NCBI RefSeq assembly: GCF_015706575.1
Contig: NW_024037059.1
Location: forward strand, 33,180,129 to 33,244,128
Direction: 5' to 3'
DNA length: 64,000 nt
Source: Patiria miniata
Taxonomy: Eukaryota > Echinodermata > Asteroidea > Valvatida > Asterinidae
Of the stretch, positions 21,228 through 34,600 are shown piece by piece. The translations under genes were made by a program, and so were the position numbers. Positions within the stretch are counted from its first letter, which is position 1, and each line of letters starts with the position of its first letter. Below the pieces are notes generated by a model. The model searched no databases. It saw only the letters and a list, made by a program, of their open reading frames with translations, and was not told where the DNA came from.

Positions 21228-21654
21228 AGCAGCCGAGCTCTACTGAATATGATGTAGATCGCCTCTGGTCAGGAACATGTTAGCCAGAGGTGGAGAAATA
21301 ACTTATGATGACATGTTCAACATCAGTCCAACTAGACTAGATGGGTTGCTGATCATAGCTAACGAGCCCCACCTGCCCGGGTTTGAGATCAGAGTTCCTT
21401 CTCCTAGGTGAGCTGCCTCCCATGGCTGACGAGCCCCACCTGCCCGGAGCAATCTGGTTTTAAGGCGCCAGACGCTCGCCTTTCACACCTCTGCCATCGG
21501 TTAAAACAGGGGTCGGCGCGCGAAGCCAAGCAGTAGGAGTTTGATTAGGAGAGGCTATTAGAGACGCTGGTCGTGTGGGATACTTCATGGATAGGGAGTG
21601 GCTCAGTTCTCCCTACCATCCCGGCCATTCCTAACCCTTTGACCCCTAATATAT

Positions 21655-22101
21655 TAGTGCTGTCCTGAATATACCGAATATTCGAGTATTCAATCACCAA
21701 CCAAATATTCAAATAGCTTTTTGCCGGTTGGAATGTTTTGAAAATTTTAAACAAATATGCTTAATACTAACACGACCGTAAGATCTTATTTTGTTGTAAA
21801 GTTGCGGCGCTTTATTGTCAAGTGGCACATACATTTGTATGTTGTCAACGGTAACTTTTTGGTCGATGGCATTTGTTTGATCCCATCCTTTTCGCAGGTT
21901 AAAGCCCTGGACAGTTATAGTATACAAGATGTACTGCCAAACACTCCCGATCGACCCATATTGATGGCCACACACATATTTAACTTGTGTGCTCTGCACA
22001 CAACTTTTGACCCGCGTGGCTGTTTTGAATTTGAATATTCGGTCAAACGCAGTTTCAAGTAATTGCATGTATACTTAATTTTTTGAAAATGGACAGCCCT
22101 A
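21655..22101. mobile_element. hAT-like MITE upstream of the kelch gene
   Basis: TAGTGCTGTCC at the left and GGACAGCCCTA at the right are inverted, followed inward by GAATATTCGAGTATTC-like and TGAATATTCGG words. Flanks TAATATAT and AAATGTAT agree at 6 of 8. TAGGGCTGTCC-type ends are common in hAT MITEs. Ends about 340 bp before the kelch start codon. Confidence 0.6.
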
Positions 22102-22437
22102 AAATGTATGTGCAACAATCATGGGGTCAAAAAACCAATGTTGGTGAGTTAAAAGTAAACTTTTCCAAACAGTGTCAGTCCGATGTCCTAAAAGTCATTG
22201 TGCCGGAATTAAAGCAAGATATCGATCAGGAAGGAGAGATATTTGTGTGAGAAAATGAAGTCCTGGCTGGGTGCAAGTATACATTTTGTGCGAAAGTAAA
22301 AAGCAAATGGGTGCATTGTAGTTCTAGAAGTATCCCCAGTATTGGTACCCAGCAAATACATGTACATTATTCAATTTCTGAACTTTTATTCAGCAGTTTA
22401 CTTCCATTACTCTAAGGCTTTCTGAGTATTGATTTGG
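22102..22437 (+). promoter_or_regulatory. Presumed proximal promoter and 5' UTR of the kelch gene
   Basis: Positional call only. No TATA box or strong initiator stands out, and a non-coding upstream exon cannot be excluded. Confidence 0.3.
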
Positions 22438-22622
22438 ATGGCATCATCTACTGTTTCAATGTGTGATGACGTGGGTACTGGGCAGGAACGCCGGGATATC
22501 TGCAACTTTGAAAACTATGCCCTCCCTGGTGCAGTTCTGGCATCTTTCAATGAGCTGAGGCACAGTAATGATCTGATTGATGTTGTGCTTGTTGCAGAAG
22601 ATAAAGAAATCCCATGTCACAG
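22438..22622 (+). CDS. Kelch gene exon 1 (start, BTB N-terminus)
   Basis: Residues 1-61 and two bases of Arg62. Contains FENYALPGAVLASFNELRHS and DLIDVVLVAEDKEIPCHR. Donor CACAG|GTACAT. Confidence 0.88.
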
Positions 22623-25600
22623 GTACATGTACAATGTAGTTCCATAATTTACAATGTATATCACAATTATTTGTTGTCATCTTAACCCTAAAAGGGCCGG
22701 GGGAGGGGGGGGGGGGCTTCTCATCGTGTACCGTGACACCCTTGAAAAACTTTTTTTCGCGAACATTAAGAGGAACAAAATGCATTAATTCAATTATAGT
22801 AGTAGACAAAACAAAAAACATACTGCCATCCTTTTGGTTTAAAAATGACATTCCTTTATACAAATAAATCTGTGAAATACTTTTGGAAAAAATGAAATTC
22901 AAACTTATATATGTTCACAAAACATTTGTGGTTGATCATTTCTCTCATTAATATTTCTCCACTCATTAATTTACTTAAACTCAGAATTGTTTTAGCAGCT
23001 AGTAGTCCCTACTTCAAGGCCATGTTTACTCGCAATGTGGAGGAAAGGAGCCAACAGAAAGTGACTCTCAGGGATGTCAATCCTATCATGCTACAGATGA
23101 TCATTGATTATGTTTATACATCACAGGTAAGTTATCAATGATATACTATAAAGAAGAAAGGGTGTACATGTATGTGTGTACAAGCATTACATTCACTGTG
23201 TGGACTTCCAAACAAAAGATGTCCACATAAACCAGGTAGCAGCGACATTGTGAGGACTTGCCCACGTCCACACAGTGTTTCCCCCTCTCTGGAAAACAGG
23301 TTTAGAGGCATTTTGGGGTTAGGTTTATCAGTGGCAAAATGAAGAGAAACATTAAAGGGAATCATAGAAAAAAATTTGGGTTGAAAGTTTTCACAGTGTG
23401 AGTAAAATGTTTTTATGCCCCGCGGCGAAGCCGAAGGGGCATACTGTTTCCGCCTCGTCCTTCCGTGGGTGGGTGGGTGTGTGTGTGGGTGGGTGGGTGG
23501 GTGGTCGGGTGTGTGTGTCCGGACAAATCTTGTCAGCGCGATAACTTGAGAAATACTTAACATATGAACTTCAAATTTGGTTTGTGGATTTTTCTTGGTA
23601 ATCCTAAGAAGCCTTTTGCATTTGGGGCCAAAAGGCCAAAGGTCAAGTTCACAGTGGCTAAAACAATAGAAATCTTGTCAGCGCGATAACTTGAGAAATA
23701 CTTAAAGGGAATATACAACATTTGCAAACATCGAAAAATAAAACTACCAAGTTTTTGCGAAATACCTTAACAGGATGTTGGTAAATGACAGTCTAAAGCA
23801 TCCTGTAAAATTATGGCACCTGGTATACTGTCATTTTCAAGAAAAGTGGTATTTTTGTATCAATTTCCAACGCTGATCGGCCGATCAGCGTTGGAAACAA
23901 CTGGCTTTTTTTTCAAATACTGGCCCCAATTGACCATTGCACTTGTTTGCAATCGATTACAAACCTATGAACGGGTACGAGCCAGCTAGACTGGTTCCCT
24001 GACCTTACAATTCCCCAATGTATGTAAACTGCTCTGTTTCTTCTTATATGGAGTCAGGGAACCAGACTACAGGAAAATGATCGTTTTTCTTGGTTTTTAT
24101 AGAATTTTCGAACCCAAAACCTCCAAAAAGTCAGTGTAACTATATTTGCTTTATATTTCCAACCCCCCAATTCCATCCATTTCTAAAAATTACAGCAAAA
24201 GCAAATGATGTATATTCCCTTTAACATATGAACTTCAAATTTGGTTTGTGGATTGTTCTTAGTAATCCTAAGAAGCCTTTGCATTTGGGGCCAAAAGGCC
24301 AAAGGTCAAGTTCACAGTGGCTAAAACAATAGAAATCTTGTCAGCGCGATAACTTGAGAAATAATTAACATATGAACTTCAAATTTGGTTTGTGGATTGT
24401 TCTTGGTAATCCTAAGAAGCCTTTTGCATTTGGGGCCAAAAGGCCTAAGGTCAAGTTCACAGTGGCTAAAACAATAGAAATCATGTCAGCGTGATAACTT
24501 GAGAAATACTTTACATGTGAACTTCAAATTTGGTTTGTGGATTGTTTTTGGCAATCCTAAGAAGCCTTTTGCATTTGGGGCCAAAAGGCCTAAGGTCAAG
24601 TTCACAGTGGCTAAAACAATAGAAATCTTGTCAGCGCGATAACTTGAGACATAATTAACATGTGAACTTCAAATTTGGTTTGTGGATTGTTCTTGGCAAT
24701 CCTAAGAAACCTATTGCATTTGGGGCCAAAAGGTCAAGGGTCAAGTTCACAGTGGCTAAAACAATAGAAATCTTGTCAGCGCGATAACTTGAGAAATACT
24801 TTACATGTGAACTTCAAATTTGGTTTGTGGATTGTTCTTGGTAATCCTAAGAAGCCTATTGAATTTGGGGCCAAAAGGTCAAGGGTCAAGTTCACAGTGG
24901 CTAAAACAATAGAAATCATGTATTTATTCTGAGATTATAGGGATTAGGGATTAATTCATATAAAACCTACAGAAGACACTAATGCTGTCATGAATGTTCC
25001 ATGTGACCAAGGTACATGTAAGTTGATGTTAAAAGAGTGGTGTTATGTCATGGGAACTGTCACCGTTGCGGGGCATTTGTGTTTGTAAACACACCTGACT
25101 TGTTTTTACATGTTTTTCTTAACTACATGAAAACAAAGGAATGTCCACACTACGTATGTAACGTAAACATACGTGTGTATGTGCATGGTTATGGTGTAAA
25201 TCGAGGACACACATGTTCATCGAGTAGTAAATAGAGGACAGGATTCGAATTGAGGACGACCTTGATTAGAAAACGTATACAAAACCAATGGGAGCTGTTG
25301 CAAAAAAGAGTATAAACAAAAGTTCGACGATGGGGAACATTAGAAAATCCTCAATTTACACCATAAACAAACCTGCTTGTGTATGGGTTTGTTTATGGTG
25401 TAAATCGAGGACACAATCGAGTCATCCAGTAATCGAGGACAGCATGGAGTCAAATCGCAGACAACCTTAATTAGAAAACCTGTGAGAGCTGTTGCAAAAA
25501 AGAGTATAAACAAAGGAATGAAAAAGAGGAACAGTAGGAAATCCTTTATTTACACCATAAACAAACATGCTAGTGTTGACTGCAAAGCGGTCATTGCCGG

Positions 25601-28600
25601 TCAACATATATAGCAGGCGAGGCAAAGCCTTCTATTAAATTTTATTGGAAAGCAGTTAGCAAATGAACAAAAGTTAACTGGTAATTTCAAGACATTAAAA
25701 TTAGCCTGGTCATAACAGATCAGATTTTTGTACGTATCACTCAAACTCCCCATTTCGAATAAAAAGCTTCCTCTATCAGGCTTGATTCATTTTAGGGGAA
25801 TCAAGCTAACCTGTCTGCCTGTAAAGTAATGGCAGCTGGGACCTACCTTCCTAAAGCATACAGAATCCTTCAACACATACTGGTTGATTTTGACAGATTT
25901 TGGAGGAGTTGAGTTTTGAACCCAGACTGCTAGTTAAAAAATATTCCAAATTATTTGGAGCCATGATTCTCCTAGAAGAGAATTATCTCATGAATATATT
26001 CCTTTTTATACAACACCTGAATAAATCCCCGTCATCTGATTGGTAGATCGTTGATCACATGTCATTGAATTATTCGTCCCAACGCACGGCGTGCAGCGCA
26101 CAGTGCAATAGAAGTTCTATTGCACGGTGAATAGAACTTCCATTACACGGTATCAGTACTGTCGGTGGTGGCGCTGTCTTGAATCTATTTCACAAAATGC
26201 GGAAGTCGCGTTACACGAGACTGAAGTGAACACTGCTTGTTCTAACAGAAGATGAAATATCAGAACTTGTAGGTGATGCTGACGCTGCTAACACAAAGAA
26301 GCAAATAAAATATGCTGCCAAACGATTAGACCAATTTGCAAAATATACAGGAACATCTGTTGAAGCATTATACTGATTCACAACTGAACAACTTCTTGTC
26401 GCGATTTTACTCAGGACTGAGAAGAGAAAACGCGGCACACTATATCAGATGACGAGGATTTAGTCAGGTATTGTATAAAACAAATAATGAATGTTTCACA
26501 TTCTTACAATGGTAAGAATAATTTCATTCAGTGACAGATGAAATGTTCTATTCCACTCGGCTTTGCCTCGTGGAATGGAACATTCCATCTGTCACCTCAT
26601 GAAATTAATCTTACCATAACACTCATTAACATTCATTATTTGTATATTAAAGTTGATTTTTATAATTGTTGCATAACAACAGGTGCGAATAACAACAGAA
26701 AACGTTCAGGAGCTCCTATCCACGGCCAATTTCTTTCTGATCAAGTGCCTTGTCTACGCTTGCAGCAACTTCCTCATTAGGCAAGTGGATGTGGACAACT
26801 GCATTGAGATGCACAGTTTTGCTGAGTGCCAGGGCTGTGATGAGCTCAGCCGAGCTGCTTGTGGGTTTGCAGTGCGTGAGTTTGCAGACGTATGCAAGAC
26901 AGAGACATTTCTGAATGCAAGCCCACATCTGCTGAGCCAATATGCTGCCCATGAGAATCTGAACATTAGGAGTGAGGCAGAGCTGCTGCGGGCACTCCTA
27001 GAATGGCTGACCCACGGGGACCAACGGGAGGTCAAGCAACAGAACTTCCTGTCTGTCGTCAGGCATGTCCGGCTACCATTTGTAGGTCAAGAGTGTTTAG
27101 AGGAACTGAGCAAGTTGCCAGCAGTCATGAGACTGACCGGATGCAAGAAGCTATTTGCCTTAGCTATGGACTGCAGAGAGGATCGTGTGACTTCCCTGCC
27201 GGATGAATGGAAGCATCCCCGAAAGTCGTCCAATTATGCAGAGGTGCTGGTCATTATTGGGGGTGTGTGTAATAATCACAACAGATTACCAACCCGCAAC
27301 AAAAGGTATTGAATCATGTGGTGTCACTTTAATACTGAGACCTTTACATGTATTTTTAAAAAGTAAAAATCTAAACCAAAGTCGTTGACAGAATGAGTGA
27401 AAAATGGTTATGTTTGCATCATGGTTGTGTAATTAAAAGAGAACCTAATTTGAAGAGAACCAAGATGTACTTGCAGACTCTCACTTGACTTGCGGCAAGC
27501 ATGGCGCTGTTAGTGCTGAGTTGTAAGGCCAAAAAAAAAAAAACTTCTGCTTCCGGTTACCCGACCGACCCTATTTTTAGGCTGCGACCCTTAACATTTT
27601 ATTGGCAATTCCCCCCCCCCTCAAAAAAAATAATGATTGAATAAATAAAAATAAAAACCTGTTGTCTTTTCTGTCTTTACAAAATACCTCTCAACAACCC
27701 TTTTGCATCAAAAAATGCTTGTATTAATTTGTTTTCTTACTTACATTCGCTATTTTTTTCAAAAGAAACCTCCTAATCCGTTATTTGTACAAATTCGCTT
27801 CGCGATATAACTACTTCGCAATTCGATGTCAAGGTGACTATATTATCACGTGCGTAAACCTAGCTCAATGCAGTGACGACTGGTTCCTGCCGCGCCGCGC
27901 AGGGGCCAATTTAGAAGACATGATGAAAATGCGGAAGCAGTCTGTCATGCGATCGATGGCGCTAGCATGGCTATGCATTGCAGGCACGTGCACTGTCAAC
28001 TGGTGGGATTCGACATCGTAAAAATGCCAAGAAAACACCGATGGAGAAAGAACATTTTTGCAAGTTAATTCACAGAATTGATCTAGCTTGTCTGTGTATG
28101 TATTTTCCGTGTTCAAGAGTTCATTTTGAGATCGCACTACTCGTATTTGACGTGATACAATTAAAATGCAGTGTGTTTCCCGAAATTTTCGACCGTAAAA
28201 ACGAGGTCTGTTGGCCGCGCGCCACACATGCACAGTGCATCACACACTTCGGAGTTTTGGCCAGCTTCCCGTCTTGACTAGCGTTGTGCATATGGTGCGA
28301 ACGACCTGAATTTTCCATTATTTTTTACGAATTATCGAACGTAAATATATTGACAATAATTAAGGTAGGTTTTATTCACTTTTTGTGGCCATTTTGTGTA
28401 TAGTTTTCGTAGTGCAATGGAAATAGTTCAGGCTAAAACTTTGCATATAATTGAATACCCCATTCAATTTGCATAATAAAAATTGACCAAAAAAAAAATT
28501 CCGACCGACCCACCCTATTTTTGAAAGGCATGTAATCGGAAGCAGAAGTAGTGTTTTTTCGGCCTAATTATTTAGCGTTGCTCACTATTGACAAGGATGT

Positions 28601-31600
28601 AATGTAGTCACAAAACAGAACTCTCAGAAGTGGTACAGTGTCATTATGCCTTTTAAATTGAGCATTAGTCTGTCCACAACCAATTGAAATAATTGATTTG
28701 AGCCCACATTGACTTTGAAAGAGGTCATGTCTTTGGCTACATTTATGGCGTTGGTATTTGCTATTGGCATGTCATGGTGAATATGCATAGCTGCACAATA
28801 GCTATGCCCACTTCAGAAAGGGCCTATAATTCACAAGTTGTTGAACATGGCACATAAGTATTTTAAGTAACGCAATTACTATGGCTTGCTCTTATTCTTC
28901 TTTCAGTAACCCTGAGAACTACTGGTGCGAAGTACCTCTGGAACTCCACAAATGGAACAAGCTGGCACCCATACCCTACATGATTCGCAATGTTGTCATG
29001 TACGATGTGGTGCGGTTCAAGAATGATGTGTACTTAACTGGAGGATTTGATGGAGAGATGCATCCTGGTGCAACAACGTCTGTCTGGGCGTACCGTACTG
29101 AAATGGACACGTGGGAAAAACAGAAGGGGCTTAATGTTGCAAGGTGAAATTATTTGCAAATGCTCTAAAACTTACTGTAATTGACTCTGTTTTGTGCATT
29201 GGTGCAAAACACACAAATTTCTTGGCCAATTCCCCCATACCCTTGATGACATTTTGGGAGATCTCAAGTTTTGCTATAAAAATGGAACACTAGCTACAGA
29301 ATCCTTTTGCAATAAATGATGAGGCGTCCCATTTATAGTGTATCGTGATTCTTCTATTATACACTCTACCAATATTTATACAGAAACAGAAGTGCAAATG
29401 AACAACAAAGGGAAACTGACTAGGTGAATAATAACAGTCGAAAAGTTGAACAAAGAAATTTACCGGAGCAGTGCTTGAACCTGTGACCTCCGGAAAACTG
29501 TTCCGGTGCTCTACTAACTGAGCTATCCAGCCCTATGTTGGTAGTTCCCCAATTAGTCAATAATTTTATTTCAAGGGACGCTAGTCAGAAGCCATAAACC
29601 AGTATATGCCATGCAGCCAGGGATCACGTCCAAAGTCACGATACAGACCTGGGAAATAGCAAACGGGGATCACTCAGAGAGGATACAGCTTTTTATTACA
29701 AATATTCAAATGAATCATGAAGGGAAACTGACTAGGTGAATTATGACAATTGAAAAGTTGAACAAAGAAATTGACTGGAGCGAGGCTTGAACCTGTGACC
29801 TCCGGATAACTGTTCCGGTGTTCTAACCAACTGAGCTATCCAGCCCTATATGTTGGCAGTTCCCCTATTAGTCAATATTTTACCTCAGTGAGCACCGGAA
29901 CGGTTATCCGGATGTCACAGATTCAAGCCCTGCTCCATTTAATTTCAGTATTCCACTTTTCAACAGATACAGAAGTGTAAAGTATAAGCTTTTTCCAGTG
30001 TTTACAAAATTCATTTCAATTCCTGTATACACTTTTAACCGCCACACGACCATTACATTCCTTACATTTATCAGATTTTTTATTGAAATAAGAAGTTTGT
30101 TGTCATTTTATAACCCCAAATGTTGAACCTGTATTCTGCAGACATGTGATCCAAAGACAGAATCATAGACTCTTGGACGTTTGTATACATGCACCTGCTC
30201 TTAGGTTTAGTGATAATATTGTAGGCACTGATGTAGGTAGCCTACATCATCCCTGTTCAAAATACATGTGCCCTGGATTTGTTTTAGAAGGTAATTTGAT
30301 TTCCTTTTCACAATGCACAGATACCAGCACTGCTCGTCAGTACTCACTGGTCACATCTTCGTCATCGGTGGCTATGACGGACAAAATAAACTATCCAGTG
30401 TTGAAATGTACGAATCAAAGAATAATACCTGGACTTGCATTCAGCCAATGATAACCCCTGTTGCATTCGCAACTGCCACCGCATTCAATGGAAGGCTGTT
30501 TGTGATTGGTGGGATGACCCAGGATGATCGTGTATTTAACGGTATACAGTGCTACAATTTGGAGAGTCAAACATGGAGCATTATCACTACACTTCAAATC
30601 AAACGTAAAGGTGAGATAAGAATTCTATGGAATATGTGTGGATCAAAGATGGACGGGCAAGCCAATCCAAATTCTTACCAGCTGTAGAGCTGCTGAGCAA
30701 AAAGGAACATGCTAACTATATTGATGTGCTTTAATCAAGGGCGGATCCAGAACACAATTTTTGGGGGGGGGGCCAAAAAGAAAATTTGGTCCCCAAAAAA
30801 GCAGGTCCCAAAAATTACAGCGTGGGGTTCGGGGTGCGGCCCTGAAATTTGTTTGGATTCTAGATGCTCTGTGGTGCGATCTGAGGCAATTTCTGACCAC
30901 TTTGACCAAATTTTTTTGAGGAAAAGATGGTGGTGTATGAAGTGCCTGCCTTGTATCCAACATCTTTTTTTTTGTTGACCCCCCCCCCCTGGATCTGCCC
31001 TTGGCTTTTAATCAGCTGAGAGTTTGCTAACCCTTTAGGCACTGTAGCGCCCAAAACCGCCCTGCGTATTACGCACTGAAATTGGCACAAATGAAGTACG
31101 TATAGTAATTTTATTAATGCATTGCATTTATCCCATACAGAAAGTGTTGACAAAAGTACCCCAAAACAAAGAAGATTATGCAGCATTCATAAATACCTAA
31201 GACAGTTTACGCATTCCTATTGGTTGAGAGCCCGTCACGTGGCGAGTCTAAAATGGATGATAAAGACATGGCTAGCTGGTCTTAAACACTTTTCCAGTGC
31301 CACATGAAATTTGGACTCCCATGAAATCCGGTGCCTTTTAACGTTTCATTGGTGGAATGTTCCTCCTGTATGCATGCGTAATGTACTACCAGTGAATCAG
31401 TATTTCATGGTCCGAAATTTACACTACACCAGCCCAGCTGCATTTTGCGCGACATCGCGCAGTGCGCGGGAGCGCGATGTCGCCAATGTCCTTATAAGGT
31501 AACAAGTTGTGGAGGGGCATTCCATATTATAGTCAGAGGAGTGTTTCGTAAAACATGAAGTAAAATTTTTGAACAAAATGGTTGGCAACGTCTAGTTTTT

Positions 31601-34600
31601 GACATGTTTTAACTTTTGGACCGAAAAGATTTGTATTTTTGACCGAAAAGGTATTTATGAATAGGAATAAATATGTGTTCGGTCGGTATTAAACACTCTG
31701 TTTAAGACCGGTTGGACTCTGGATGTTGATAATTACCCATCCAGACTCCCACCGGTCTTAAACAGAGTGTTATAATACCTCCCGAACACACATTTATTCC
31801 CTTATTGAAAGTACGTATGGCAGCCGTATTGGATCCCCAGTGTGCACTGTATGTAGTTGATCACATGACCATGAAGTTTAGTCAAAAAAGTACAGGTTTG
31901 GGCAAAGAAAGCATGTTTTTGACTCAAAAATGTATGTTTCCATGTTTTTATATAAAAATTACCAAAATATATAAATTGCACCTATGTTTTAAATTGGTTG
32001 GCATGGCAACCTAGCATGGACAGCGCACAGAAATGGTTTTGGCGCAATGTTGACCGAGATAAAAGTTAGGACAAAGTCACCAAATTTCATATAGCTTGGC
32101 CAAAGTGTTTTTTCAGCAATTGCTTTTATTTTTTTTTTGGGGGGGGAGGGGTCCAATTGGCCCTTGCTGTTCCTTATAGGGTTAACATAGAATCTGTTTT
32201 GACAGGCTGCAAGAGTGTCCTCTTGAATGATCTGATCTATGTCTTTGGTGGAGTGACAAGGGAGGTACAGGTTTATGATCCTGAGTGTGACAAAGCATTG
32301 AATGTGGCTCCAATGATCGCTGCTCACATGTGCACTGGTGCAACTGTTCTGAAAGGTAAGACAGGAAACTCAAATGGAGAATTTCAGTTCTTTCCTTTTC
32401 TTTAATTTGGTGCTAGTGAAACCAAGGATTTGTCAAAAGCACTTTTGGCACTGTTGCTCGCAAGCCTAAAAAAAGGAAAATGAAGACACCAAAGAAATGT
32501 TCGGTTTTAGTTTGGGAGGAAGCCCCCAGGAACAAATGCAATTATTTCCGGAAATATCTACAGAATGAGGCTGGGATTGAAAACCCAGTCCACGTGTTGG
32601 ACTGGATGGGTATCAAGACTGGGTCCTAGGGGTGGAAGGCAATGAATATGTTGTGCCAACCTGAAAAGGGCCCAGTGTGTGCTACGAGTTGAAGGAAACC
32701 AGTTGTTCTGCAAGCAATAACATGGTGTGGTACTTCAATATTGTGTTTTGCCCTTCACCGATGTATTCAACTAAGTCAGTGAAATATATCGATGAAAGGA
32801 AAACCCAATATTGAATTTACATGATCACCACAACGCAAATTCCGTCTTATGAAGAGTATGGTATGGTACTATTGTGAAACTCCCTATGAAAGTACATGTA
32901 AACGGATTAGGAGGATTCCCAAATTGGCTCCCATGACATGAAATACTGCAAACCCAAAATAAAGGAGACATCATTTACGACCCAAGTGGTTAAATTTGCA
33001 TCCCTCAACTCCTCTCCTTCATTTGATAAGAAACCCAAATGAAAGGAATGTAGGATCTTTGCTTTTCATGCATTTTTCTTTGTTTGTTTGTTTGTTTGTT
33101 TGAAGCAACTACAACATTGCTGAAAATGGTAAGTAGGGTGCATAACAACTAATCTGTTGAGGTTTCAGTTCAGTGGATACTTTACAGAGAAAATGTATGC
33201 ACAATTTTTGAGTCTCCTAACTGGATTCTTTTGCTTAAATATATACAAGATCGAACCTTCAAGTGTAAGGTGTGTGTCATGTCGACCCTCTGACACCTGG
33301 CATTGCTAATCTAGTTGTGGGTAATGGCACTCTTCAGGTGGTGGATTCCTTCTGTTATCTTGGGGCTGTCATAAGTCAGTCAGGTGGTTGCTTTGACGCT
33401 ACAACTGCAAGGGTATGTTCGTCCTGGAAGCACTTTTCACGATCTGTTACCAGTTCTGACCAACAAGGGGATCTCCCTACATGTCAGGGGTTATGCCTGT
33501 AATGCCTGTGTGCATAGTGTTCTCCAGTATGAGAGTGAAACCTGGCCAGTAAGTGCTATTAACATCTACCGCCTGTCAATGGTCCCAACTACACTGATTT
33601 GTTATGCTTAAGTTTATTTTAAAAGGTTTAACTTTACTTAATTGTAACTTGTAGTTGACGGAAGTTCCAATGTAAGGAATTCACTTGAACAATGGGCATT
33701 GTGTTTGAATTAGTCTATGTAAGAATGCCTCACCGCAAACCTACCAGTGTAATGGAATGTGAGTGCATGTAGCTCTCTGGTGTTCTTTTATTTGTGTTAA
33801 GCCAGATCTATCCGAATTCTTTCCTTTGTGTTAATAGTGTAGTATATAAGGTTTAGAATGCCAAATCTCGGCAGAGTGCCACATTGACACAGTGGGGAGT
33901 GGTGGTCTGCAATCGTCACTGAAGTTACGGCGGAGACGACCGGACGCTGCTATGAAGGAAGGCCAAGTTCTACCCCAAGCAAGCTACCTGAACAAGGCTA
34001 CCGGATCGTCAAACCACAACCACCACACCCACTCGTATCGTGTCAATTAAATAGCTGTACTAATTCCTCAAATCGCCCAAAACCAGAGGCTTTTAAGCTC
34101 GGCACTCTCAAGCCTTCTGGAAGTAGGAGGATTTATTAATGTTGCTTCATTGCATGGCTTTTGCATGGCATGCCTTTATTTTGCTTGGTTTTACATTTAA
34201 TTTGCTTGCTTTCTATTGTTGAGTTTGAATCATCAAATTGCATTTTGTTAACTTGAGTTGGAGCTTACACAATTTCAGTTTGCTAAAATGCATGCATTCT
34301 GTTCTTTTTAATTTCTGTCACGCAGGGTTTTCAGGCTTGGGCTCAGCTCACATTTGAGGAAAACAAATCCATCCAACTTAATTGTCGTTATTTTTGTATA
34401 AACTAATTTAAGTTTTGTAGTTTCATTGCTTTTAATTTTTAATTTGCTTTCATTTGGCAATTTGCCAACCCCCATTTATTCCAGTTTCAAGTTTATCGCT
34501 CACAACCATTTAATCTAAGGCTAAGTTTATGTTTGTGTTAATTTTTGTTCAGTTGACAGTTTAAAGAATTAAAAGTTAATTCTTTTTTTTTTGTTATCTG

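Larger units (their letters stand above)
17245..21640 (-). mobile_element. Second LINE, antisense, endonuclease + RT (RTE-like), split by an 822-bp insertion
   Basis: On the minus strand: GC-rich 5' region (21640-21230) with a GCAGGTGGGGCTCGT duplication; AP endonuclease (21227-20325); linker in several frames (20282-19372); insertion at 18587-19408; RT (18599-17865); C-terminal domain (17814-17245). At least four frame breaks. The protein resembles LINE copies often annotated as craniofacial development protein 2-like, hence RTE/RTE-X-like. No poly-A tail is evident near 17240. Confidence 0.8.

Noticed and set aside
21709-22118. Overlapping small proteins upstream of the kelch gene
   Set aside because: They lie inside the hAT-like MITE at 21655-22101 and occur in all frames without motif support.
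23528-24925. CRISPR array
   Set aside because: Units of 146 bp are repeated over their whole length with no unique spacers, and the context is an animal intron.
29465-29846. tRNA genes on the minus strand
   Set aside because: Two adjacent tRNA-like heads share flanking SINE sequence, lack T33 in the anticodon loop and do not pair in the acceptor stem.
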